A stretch of 64,000 bases of DNA from Cyrtodaria siliqua (lineage: Eukaryota > Mollusca > Bivalvia > Adapedonta > Hiatellidae): positions 62,001 to 126,000 of the forward strand of contig JAWPHD010005566.1 of assembly GCA_037043455.1 (NCBI GenBank). Reading direction: 5' to 3'. Below are positions 56,262 to 64,000 of this stretch, one piece after another (positions within the stretch are counted from its first letter, which is position 1; each line of letters starts with the position of its first letter). The notes beneath the pieces were generated by a model. That model made no database searches. It worked only from the letters and a program-made list of their open reading frames with translations, and was not told the origin of the DNA. The translations under genes and the position numbers were made by a program.

Positions 56262-56960
56262 TACCGCTGGTACGGTAAACCAGAGACTGGGTTCGAGTCC
56301 TGGTAGAGGAACGATTTTTTCACCACCTGTTTCTCAGGATGATCCTGGACGAGCCGCCAACTTTAACAGGTTGTGAAAACATCGTTCCTCAACCGGGACT
56401 CGAACCCAGGGTCTCTGGTTTACCGTCCCAGCGACCACTGAGCTATCGAGGACACACTGTTTGGAATCGATTATTCACCATTTACCTGTACCCGCTTACA
56501 TACACCCCCAACAGACTGAAATTAGTTCCTGAATTTCTAATTATACAGGAGAGCCAATGCTGGTGTTTCTCTGGATGATCCCGGACGAGCCCCCAAATAT
56601 AACAGACGCAAAAAAATTAGTTTCGAAGGGGCTCTGGATTACCATACCAGGGCTCTAACCACTGAGCTATCGAGGACATAAGGCTAGGAATCGATTATTC
56701 ACCATATACCTGTACCCGGTTAGATACACCCCCACCAGACTGAAATTAGTCCCTGCATTTCTAATTATACAGGAGAATCACTGCTGGTGTTTCTCTGGAT
56801 GATCCCGGACGAGCCCCCATTTGTAACGAACCACGGGTCTCTAGCTTACAGGACTAGCGCTCTACCAACTGAGCTATCCAGGACACACGGATGGATATCG
56901 ATATTTTACCATATACATGAACCCGGTAACACACACATATATACAAAGATCCACTCGTCA
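56262..56960 (-). repeat. Tandem tRNA-Thr-like units, three minus plus one facing fragment
   Basis: Minus-strand tRNA-like segments lie at 56386-56452, 56621-56677 and 56826-56883. The linked landmark GGATGATCCCGGACGAGCCC (plus strand) recurs at 56337, 56573 and 56797, so unit lengths are 236 and 224 bp. In the first, acceptor strands TCCTCGA and TTGAGGA pair fully. Loops ACGGTAA and ATGGTAA would read GGT, and CCTGTAA would read TGT, both Thr anticodons. Total length (67 nt) and D-arm defects argue against functional tRNA genes. A plus-strand fragment at 56262-56313 faces the first unit and forms an inverted repeat with it. Confidence 0.6.
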
Positions 56961-57046
56961 AATTAAAATGGATAGGACAACATATCTTCTTTATATTTAT
57001 GATGTCTTTAGGAATTCAAGACTTTTTCGTTTGTTGATAAGTGGAT

Positions 57047-57793
57047 AAGAAATATAAAAAGATCGGACAGGGAAAGCAGCATTCAAGGAGAACAGTCAAC
57101 CACAAAACACAGAAACAAACACGCAAACAGACAAACAAGAAGGCAAAAGTAATAATAAATGCAAACGACATCACAAACACAAAAGGGTTGACAATAGGGC
57201 TACCGCATTGGAACGGTCAGTGGCAAAGTAGGCTACTGTGGCTTTTAACCGTTTCTAGGGTGCACCAAACCTCACACTTACCCTACAGTCATCCCATTAA
57301 AACAGGACAGTGTAAATAAAGAAATCCCCGCAATGATCTAATCTCTAACCAACAAGGCAGCATCAATAGGCAATATAAGCAAAACACAAAATATGCTCGT
57401 GTAAATATAAAACAAAAAAAAACAATAGCCTAGAAAGCCACAATGAAGGTACTCAATGACTTGGCAGAAGCCAGAGCAACAAGAGAATAAATCATTAAGT
57501 GCACGACAAGAAAGGTCATAGACAAACATCAAACGCCACCGTCCCAATGGGCTTCAGGTAGGCGTCATCCTTGGGTTCACAGCCTGTCCGGTCATCGTAC
57601 AATTAAAGAGGAAAGCATAGTGGCGAACTGTAAAAGGGTCCACCACCAAGCATGCAGTACGTTGCAAAATGATACGGTCATAACCTCTTTTGATAAACCT
57701 TTTAACAAGTTTAACAAAGATAGTATGAAGGTAATCATGACCAAGAATCTTACGAAGTTTATAAATCACATCTCCATAGAAGTCAGGTTGTAC
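57047..57793 (-). pseudogene. Penelope-like element 3' end (C-terminus and UTR)
   Basis: Near-identical in layout to 33501-34230. The minus-strand frame 57769-57554 carries KRFIKRGYDRIILQRTACLV, VDPFTVRHYAFLFNCTMTG and QAVNPRMTPT. The 3' untranslated region follows to 57047 (plus-strand landmarks GATCGGACAGGGAAAGCAGC, GGGTTGACAATAGGGCTACC, TCTAGGGTGCACCAAACC). It is 5'-truncated just downstream of the RT thumb. It looks younger than the other copies because the conserved C-terminal frame is unbroken. Confidence 0.75.
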
Positions 57794-57884
57794 CTATAAG
57801 ACTAGTTTTGTAATAATAAATGACCGACATTTGAAACAATGTAACCAGCTGGTAAAACGATTTTCCCGATTTTCCTTCGAATTA

Positions 57885-58025
57885 TTTCTTTTGAGAGCGT
57901 TAAATCGTAGGAAAGAAATAATAATTCGTACGCACGGGATAATAATTCGTGTGCACGAATTAATTCATATGCACGAAAAAGTAAATCGTCCGCGAGAAAT
58001 AGCGAATCGTGACCACGATGTAATT
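57885..58025. repeat. Short degenerate tandem repeat, about 20 bp
   Basis: Units such as AATAATTCGTACGCACGGG, AATAATTCGTGTGCACGA, ATTAATTCATATGCACGA and AAATCGTCCGCGAGAAAT follow one another. The 82-residue frame across them (57831-58079) is a translation of the repeat. Confidence 0.6.
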
Positions 58026-58769
58026 AGCCAATCGGTGACCTTAACGCCATCTGTGGTAATGATACCCACTCCCCATTGAGTGTTCATACATCCTTCCCAT
58101 TGAAAATTGATACTAGTAACCTACGAGGTTATCCTGAAGGAACTCCCCCAACACCTTAGTTTGGGTGAAGGTGACCCCCACATCACGGCATACATTCTGT
58201 GTTTGGCAACAACGGCACTCATAAGTTATAGCAAAACAATTATCCGTCTCAATCTGAAATTCGTGAATAAAACTCTGTAAAAAACACATACCAAACAGAA
58301 AACATGGGGTCATTCTACTACTATTCTACTGTTATAAATTGACCCCACCCTAGAGGTCATTCTACTACAATTTTACTGTATAAATTGACCCCTTTCAGGT
58401 GTCAGAGTTCTACGGATGGAGTCAACATTTTACAGAATTTTACTGGGGCGCCGGCCGGGTCATTATTTTATGCAGTCGATTTTCTTCCTTACACTGGCTG
58501 ATGTAATTGTTTCACTCCGTGTATTCTAGTTTGCACGTGTTTATCAATAATTTGAGTAAAACTCTACATCCATAAATTCAGCACTTTATTACGCCGATAA
58601 ACTGTTCGACATTATCCCAAAGAAAACAATCTACAAGCACATAATCCCCGTGAGGGGGTGCTGCAGTATCAGTAGATAGATAAGGTCAATATTAAAATCG
58701 TCTTGAATTAAGTGTTTAAGTGATCTGTATTTTATTGTCAAGTGCGCATTTTTTATTTATTTTCTTTTT
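58026..58769. other. Repeat-motif region; weak minus-strand coding patch
   Basis: 58300-58470 has loosely repeated TAAATTGACCCC and GGTCATTCTACTA motifs akin to those at 55.6 kb. A minus-strand frame at 58313-58113 is rich in Cys (YECRCCQTQNVC) and reads VTFTQTKVLGEFLQDNLVGY. I do not recognise it, and it has no intact ends. No other gene is seen. Confidence 0.3.
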
Positions 58770-59300
58770 TTTTTGTTTAATAGACGCGTTGATTTTTCGT
58801 TTGCAGAATATTTAAATGGTGTTTTTACCATTGGAGTAACACGAGGAGTTTTACTTGCTTCCCTGTTTTTCTTAATACATATTAATGATCTACCACTGCA
58901 TATGAGTGGCACAGTAAGTCATACTGCAGTGATATGTATGCTGACGATACAACTATATATGATAGCAATGATTAGTTAATTACAATTAAAAACAATCTGC
59001 ATGGTAGACATTGTAAAACTGCTGCTTAGAAAACGGCATGGTACTAAAACACTGGAAAAAAACAACGTTTTGTTAATTACAACATCTCAAAGCGCAAAGT
59101 ACTACAACACTCATCTATAGATGTCTTTAAACTACAATAACATTGATATTCAATTGGTCTCTAGAAGTGAAGTATTAGGGGAGAATCTGAATAAAAACCT
59201 AAAGTGGGATTAACATATATCACGATTTCGAAAGAAACTGTAATCATATATGTGGCTTTTATATAGAATAAAACAATGCATTCCGCTTAACTATACAATT
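58770..59300 (+). pseudogene. LINE reverse transcriptase fragment with YADD box
   Basis: 58773-58979 reads NRRVDFSFAEYLNGVFTIGV then TRGVLLASLFFLIHINDLPL, the RT block normally reading GVPQGSxLGPLLFLIYINDLP. In an overlapping frame, 58935-58962 reads MYADDTTIYD, an intact YADD catalytic box. Further scraps (LLITTSQSA, VLGENLNKNLKWD) belong to the post-palm region. At least four frame changes make it dead. It is Jockey/CR1-like in motif style; the clade is uncertain. Confidence 0.7.
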
Positions 59301-59569
59301 ATTTAATATCAGGGTCCAACCCTGGATCTGAAACCTGTGTTGTAATCCACACCTCTAAGACAAACATGGTGCTAAATATGAACATCCTCCATCAACCACT
59401 GTGGAGGAGTTCTGGTTATAAGAAATCATTAAAATTGCATGCTGACCTTATATATGAATAAAAGGTATTTCACCTTCGGAGGAGTGTCAGAAATAAAAAA
59501 GTATATTGGTTGAAATGTGTAAGAAATGTCATTTCAAAACATTAAAGACTGCTGCATTAATGTTCATTT
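59301..59569. other. Spacer
   Basis: AT-rich; no feature beyond possible LINE 3' flank. Confidence 0.35.
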
Positions 59570-59955
59570 TGGTACAATGAACTTTGATCTTGACCTTTGG
59601 TCCCAAGGACTAGACACTGAAGCAAAAAACGTCGTTGGCAGATATACATCCTCGCTAATGAAATGACTTAATATGAGCACCTCCTTCAATTGCTGTAAGA
59701 GGAGTTTAAATAAAGCGAAATAATTAAAATATAGCTTAATCCCATATGACCACAAGTCAGTACATCAAATCGCAAATCCCGTTTCATATTGAACGTGTAT
59801 ATCATTACAAATAGCATGTAACGCGTTGGAACACTCTCCTGCAACTGAAACAGGAGGAGTTCAGGTTGCAAGCAACACCAAAGTGACGTGCTGACGGACG
59901 GACGGACGGGAACAACCACTGTAAATCCGCTTTCCGTTCGAATATAAAACATATA
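59570..59955. repeat. Diverged repeat ending in a GGAC tract
   Basis: Two weak units share AATATGAGCACCTCCTTCAA- and CAACTGAAACAGGAGGAG-like parts and TTTGATCTTGACCTTTGG. The right part holds GCTGACGGACGGACGGACGG (59891) followed by AATATAAAAC. The same architecture (internal diverged units, then a GGAC tract, then an A-rich end) is seen at 5.9, 13.25, 26.7 and 49.25 kb. Confidence 0.5.
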
Positions 59956-59956
59956 A

Positions 59957-60363
59957 ACAAGAGGCCCTCTTGGGCCTGTATCGCTCTACTTGCTATATGG
60001 AGTCTGTGGTTGGGGTGATATTAGTTGTTGTGGCACGTACGACACAACCCTTTGCCCTGCAGTGAGCAATATGGCAGTCGAACATATTACTTCAAGTTCC
60101 CCAAGTTGTACGCTAGCGGACAAAGCCCGTTTTATAAATGCATTCACATTTGGACAAGAATTTGCAAGAATTTACTCGATTACCCCCTTGCGAGCCCCAT
60201 CAGATGGAACCAAATTACGAAAACTTATTATGCATCCTTAACTAAGAAATACACCACACATGAACATGAAATTCAAAGGGTATGGAGGGAGTTAGCGTCA
60301 CAAGGAGGAAACTCCATTATCGTCAATTACTGCAAGTTCCCAAAGTGTAGGGGGTCCCTTTAA
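59957..60363 (+). pseudogene. Unrecognised coding-like fragment ending in a duplicated 81-bp segment
   Basis: The start (AGAGGCCCTCTTGGGCCTGT) is the edge of the GCTCTACTGGCC-type repeat. From about 60080 a frame with coding-like composition reads YPLASPIRWNQITKTYYASL then TKKYTTHEHEIQRVWRELAS and QGGNSI, ending at 60361. The 'HEIQxxWRELxxxGGNS' pattern is faintly like helical DUF3944/YaaW-type domains, but this is only an impression. The last 81 bp (60280-60360) are exactly duplicated in inverted orientation at 63440-63520. Confidence 0.3.
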
Positions 60364-61048
60364 GAAGGCGGCCTAAACTCATTTTAGATATTTAAATAAT
60401 AATATTCGCCTAAATAACCCAAGAGGTACTGACAAACCATGAAATTCGAATCGTTAGCTAATTGACTGCAGCGTTGTAAAGGTCATGTAACTTCCCATTA
60501 ACTAGGCCACTAATGTAAACTGATCATCAGTGTAAATTGACTGTGTTGGCGCTAATTTCACCTGGAATCATAGTTCAAACGTTCAGAGGTTTTCCTTAAT
60601 CTTAAGGGATATCTGCGTTTACATACACCCCCGTGGTGGAAAATGTTGATAGTTGTATTGATAATAAAATGATGACATATTAAATCGCGTTATACACTAA
60701 TTTATTTCTTTAATCAAACTTAAAACAACAACAACAATACTAAGTATTGGCTATTCAACAATCTATACACAAAAACAGTTACTGTTATTATTATATCATT
60801 ATGTTTTAAACTAGCCCCGATAAGTCACAATAATTATGAAATATGATTATGAATTGCTTATTAAAATTGGATCGGGTATGAAATAAAACCTTAATTTCGG
60901 CTTAAAAGTTTGTATGTTGTAAAATTAAAACATGTAATAGGTAATATTAAACAGGTTATCGCATTTTATTCAGTAAAAATGTTTTTAAACATGTTTCATT
61001 GTCGAAATATCCATTAAAAATTAAGCTTATATAAGCTTTCTCAATTGC
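60364..61048. other. No gene seen
   Basis: AT-rich spacer between the fragment and the TTAA MITE. Confidence 0.4.
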
Positions 61049-61551
61049 TTAAAGGGAATGTAGCGACACAGCCAAACAAGTTTTATTATTGAGAGTTCTG
61101 AAAAACTTGGAAAAAGATGAAAGAATTATCAAAATCGGATGATAAACAAAAAAGATATGACCATTTGACGTCATAGTTACAAATTACCATATATGGAATA
61201 TTGATCAAAATCATTTAAAGTAAAGAAAGTCGCTGCAAATGAATGCGAAATCCTTTACTGGTCATATAAAGCATTATTGCCATTAAGTATACATATTTTT
61301 CATACAGTAGCTGTCATTTTTTCCTATTAATCAGTAATTTTTCATATTTATAAATATTCCATATATGGTCATTAGAACTGTGATGTCATAGCTCTTAAAA
61401 TGGCGGCTTCCATATCCATTTAACAGAACCTTCAAATAATCATAACTTCTTTGTTAATCATCCGATTTTGGAAATTATTTCACCTTTATTCATAGTTTTC
61501 AGAACTCTCAATAATAAAGATAGTTTGGCTGTGGCGCTACATTCCCTTTAA
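61049..61551. mobile_element. TTAA-flanked MITE family R, arms over 120 bp
   Basis: TTAA at 61049-61052 and 61548-61551 flanks an element of about 495 bp. The left arm AGGGAATGTAGCGACACAGC, with GTTTTATTATTGAGAGTTCT, is mirrored on the right with few changes. The pairing persists through AAAATCGGATGATAAACAAA and, after a gap, ACCATATATGGAATATT. TTAA target sites are typical of piggyBac-type transposition. No coding capacity. Confidence 0.75.
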
Positions 61552-61589
61552 TAGAATTAAGGCGGGACCACGTAATGTAATGAATTATC

Positions 61590-61768
61590 TTTCTTTGCAA
61601 GTACATCTGGTAGCCCTATTGTCAACCCTTTTGTGTTTGTGATGTCGATTGCATTTATTATTGCTTTTTTCTTCTTGTTTGTCTGTTTGCGTGTTTGTTT
61701 CTGTGTTTTGTGGTTGGCTGTCCTCCTTGAATGCTGCTTTCCCTGTCCGATCTTTTTATATTTCTTTT
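61590..61768 (+). mobile_element. PLE 3' terminus, plus orientation
   Basis: Carries GGTAGCCCTATTGTCAACCC, TTTTGTGTTTGTGATGTCG, GTTTGTCTGTTTGCGTGTTT and GCTGCTTTCCCTGTCCGATC, then TTTTTATATTTCTTT. This is the inverse of the 3' terminus at 33501 and 57047. It ends exactly where L1-like LINE coding sequence begins. The frames on both strands across it are not genes. Confidence 0.7.
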
Positions 61769-61769
61769 T

Positions 61770-63235
61770 AAGGATTAATTTCGATAAAACGCAGGTTGTC
61801 TGCATTGGAACCAAAAAATACAGTACAGACTCAATTAAAACAAGATGGAAGCTGGCTTGGGGAACCAATCAATTTAAATTATTAGGTAGTCATTTTAATG
61901 TAGGTCTAGACAGGATATTAGATATTAACTATACTGATAACATCTTGAAGATTCAGAATTTAATTAAGCTTTGGAAACGTAGATATTTAACTCCGTTAGG
62001 TAAAATAACAGTAATAAAAACTCTATTGTTACCAGTTCTTAACCATTTATTCATCTCTCTTACAAACCCTAGCGATTACATTATAAAAGCATTTATATAT
62101 GGGTTAAAATCAACATGGATAAGAAGGCTCACTCTTAAAAATTGACAATGACAAAATACCATAAACCATATACTAAACCTAAAAGACATTATAAATCTAG
62201 GTAAGCTTTATGCAGAATAATAAATAAAATAAGCAACTATTTCTGGAAAGATGTCCTTAAAGCATATGTTACTGTCTTGGATTATGATTGTCCTACAGAA
62301 CACACATATTTATAATCATAATATTTTAGTCGGTGGTGAAGGAATATTTTACAAACAATGGTATGACAAAGGAGTTTTTTTTATATAAATGATCTAATAA
62401 ATGTTAGCGATTCATTTTATGCCATTGAATAATTTAATAAACTTTAAAATGTAAAATATAACTTCATGCAATACAGTGGACTCATTGCATATGTAAAGAC
62501 ATTTGAAAATAAATTCAACATTAAAAAATGTACTAAAAGAATAGCATAACCGATTATTCCCTGCAATATCCAACATTTTTTGTGAAAAATACAAAATATT
62601 ATATTTTCTCTGCCAAGCGTTTGCAAAGCCCATTATGCATTGAGGCTCTTAAAAATAGAATTAAAAAATCGTATAAGTGTCTTCAATGCATTGCAACACG
62701 AAATAATAAGCTTGCTGTGTTTGACAATATATGAAATGAACTCAAACTCATAATTAATTTTTTTTCTTCTTTTTTTTTCTTCTTATCAGCCAGACAACCT
62801 GCATCTCAGAAATTCTTGTGTTTACCAAGGCACATGCATAGTAACAAATACAATTTTTTTTTATTTTTTGTAATGCTAATGATGATAGTGTGGATCTAAG
62901 TGGTTAGGAACTTATGGAGATGGATGGAGTGATGAAAACACTATTTGTATTTTTTTATTATTTTTTTAAATTTAAATATTCTTTGTAGGCATCTTTTTTA
63001 CTGTTTTGAAAAACAGTCCTAGAAAATGATATATATTCTTTCGATTTTTCATATCATTATTTTATACATATATTGTAAATAATAATTTCTGAACATTGTA
63101 TGTTTACTGTACTTTATACCATTGTTGCTATGTTATATTTATATTTTTGTACGGTGCAGCGGGGGATGGTCCTCCCCGCCCCCTGCTCTACCTATTAGGA
63201 GAATAAAGGGGCCACTAAAAAGTGACTGAAAAAAA
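61770..63235 (+). pseudogene. L1/Tx1-like LINE ORF2 C-terminal part and 3' UTR
   Basis: 61770-62145 reads INFDKTQVVCIG, FKLLGSHFNVGLDRILDINY, LIKLWKRRYLTPLGKITVIK and TLLLPVLNHLFISLTNPSDY, the RT thumb and post-RT region of L1/Tx1-type elements. After the stop, relics continue in other frames to about 62740: NKISNYFWKDVLKAYVTVLD, FYKQWYDKGVF, NDLINVSDSFYAIE and YSGLIAYVKTFENKFNIKKC. A 3' untranslated region follows, with a GC-rich hairpin (GCAGCGGGGGATGGTCCTCC and the next GCCCCCTGC, about 63157-63186). It is the same LINE type as at 24.0-25.4 kb. Dead. Confidence 0.7.
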
Positions 63236-64000
63236 CTCGTTCTGTGGATACCCAGGATAATTTTCAATGCTGAAGGCATGTCATACGTCATGACAAACCA
63301 CATGACATCTACCAGGTGGACATACCTCCGCGAAATGTTACAAGAGTCTGGAAGTAGTCTTCAAGGGGATTCGTCCTTTAGGAAAAGTGCTGGAGTCAAG
63401 AATGCCAAGCATGTGTTTGTGTACTTGCAACGATCCGCCAAGGGACCCCCTACACTTTGGGAACTTGCAGTAATTGACGATAATGGAGTTTCCTCCTTGT
63501 GACGCTAACTCCCTCCATACCCTCAATTCCCAAGTGGAAAATCCTCACCAGTTGGACACCTTCAAGCTCAATGCTAACAACAACAACTGCTCTCTGCAAA
63601 CGGCGAGACTAGAGGTAGGTAATGGGATCTATTACCCAGAAACTGAGAATATTCCGAGACGTCATCAACTACTCGTACAAACAAGATGTTGCCATTATAC
63701 CTATAGGAAACGAATTATTTCCAATGGATTAAAGACATATGTGTTGAGTAATAAGCATGACAGAAATTTTCCTCAGCCTCGGTGAAAAATGTAACTGGGA
63801 TACAGTTGTTGTGGGAGATATTGAAAAAAAGGCAAAATACACGACCACAGATGTCTAGGTCGAGGGGTCATGCGGGAAACACCATCCTATTTATATCGAA
63901 CTCGCTGAGCAAAACATTTGGGAATTACCCGCATTTGGCTGATGGGCGATGACGAAACCATCAAGGGTTTTCAAATTGCCTATCCGTTGTCCTCATTTGA
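63236..64000 (+). pseudogene. Polinton-like major capsid protein relic, cut by window end
   Basis: A frame from 63236 reads LWIPRIIFNAEG, TSTRWTYLRE and KHVFVYLQRS. This resembles the double jelly-roll capsid proteins of Polinton/Maverick elements and related adintoviruses. An 81-bp segment shared with 60280-60360 then interrupts it (63440-63520). The likeness resumes in a second frame with DTFKLNANNN and GNGIYYPETE, and in a third with RDVINYSYKQ. Further stops occur before the window edge. It is a degraded endogenous copy with no intact product. The family call rests on remembered motif style, not on a search. Confidence 0.45.
63440..63520 (-). repeat. 81-bp exact inverted copy of 60280-60360
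   Basis: AAGGGACCCCCTACACTTTG through CTAACTCCCTCCATAC is the exact reverse complement of 60280-60360. It lies inside the capsid-like relic, where it adds an in-frame stop. Confidence 0.9.

Noticed and set aside
56386..56452. Functional tRNA-Thr gene
   Set aside because: The acceptor stem pairs, but the total length is 67 nt, the D-arm is defective, position 33 is not T, and the unit is part of a tandem repeat.
57041..57319. 92-residue plus-strand ORF rich in Lys and Asn
   Set aside because: It is the antisense translation of the PLE 3' untranslated region; a similar frame appears in the inverted copy at 61557-61868.

Overview
The window is AT-rich eukaryotic DNA made almost entirely of transposable-element debris and repeats. 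It has no operons, ribosome binding sites or rRNA, and I found no intact host gene. A bivalve mollusc is the best guess. Grounds: several tRNA-derived SINE families including a MetaSINE-type one, decayed Penelope-like elements (PLEs), non-LTR retrotransposons of at least three types, TTAA-flanked MITEs, long-diverged tandem repeats ending in GGAC/GTCC tracts, and a Polinton-type capsid gene fragment. This assignment is inference from repeat content; no host gene confirms it.

Layout. 0-3.1 kb: LINE 3' fragments and three copies of SINE family A. 3.2-6 kb: diverged tandem arrays. 7.8-10.3 kb: a TTAA MITE, a composite 360-bp palindromic MITE and an inverted repeat family. 11.8-14 kb: a PLE reverse transcriptase relic split by a younger insertion. 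14.2-17.3 kb: a hairpin, a DNA-binding-domain relic, a second composite MITE and a LINE 3' end. 18.4-20.3 kb: possible host 5' exons (weak). 21.5-23.6 kb: diverged arrays. 24-28 kb: an L1/Tx1-like LINE fragment followed by PLE 3' ends. 28-33 kb: duplicated repeats, LINE scraps, a MetaSINE, a third composite MITE and a 97-residue hypothetical ORF. 33.5-37.3 kb: the most complete PLE, on the minus strand, with a GIY-YIG domain upstream of the reverse transcriptase. 40.5-41.8 kb: a Crypton/DUF3504-type tyrosine recombinase pseudogene. 42.4-43.9 kb: palindromes. 44-47.2 kb: an I-type LINE with RNase H, bounded by a 12-bp target-site duplication. 47.2-54.8 kb: an inverted repeat pair, a SINE, a nested MITE and a 4.8-kb 38-bp minisatellite ending inside a MITE terminus. 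56.2-57 kb: tandem tRNA-Thr-like units. 57-64 kb: another PLE, LINE pieces, a TTAA MITE and a decayed Polinton-like capsid gene running off the window.

The elements do not form a functional pathway. Their relations are nesting and mutual interruption: a GGAC-tailed element inside a MITE, a related one inside a PLE, PLE 3' ends abutting L1-like LINE fragments, and a minisatellite whose unit contains a MITE terminus. Almost every coding trace carries stops or frameshifts. I see no defence system or novel enzyme cluster. The most unusual items are the MITE-linked minisatellite with its 1.4-kb higher-order duplication, the permuted PLE, and the 81-bp exact inverted duplication that interrupts the capsid relic.
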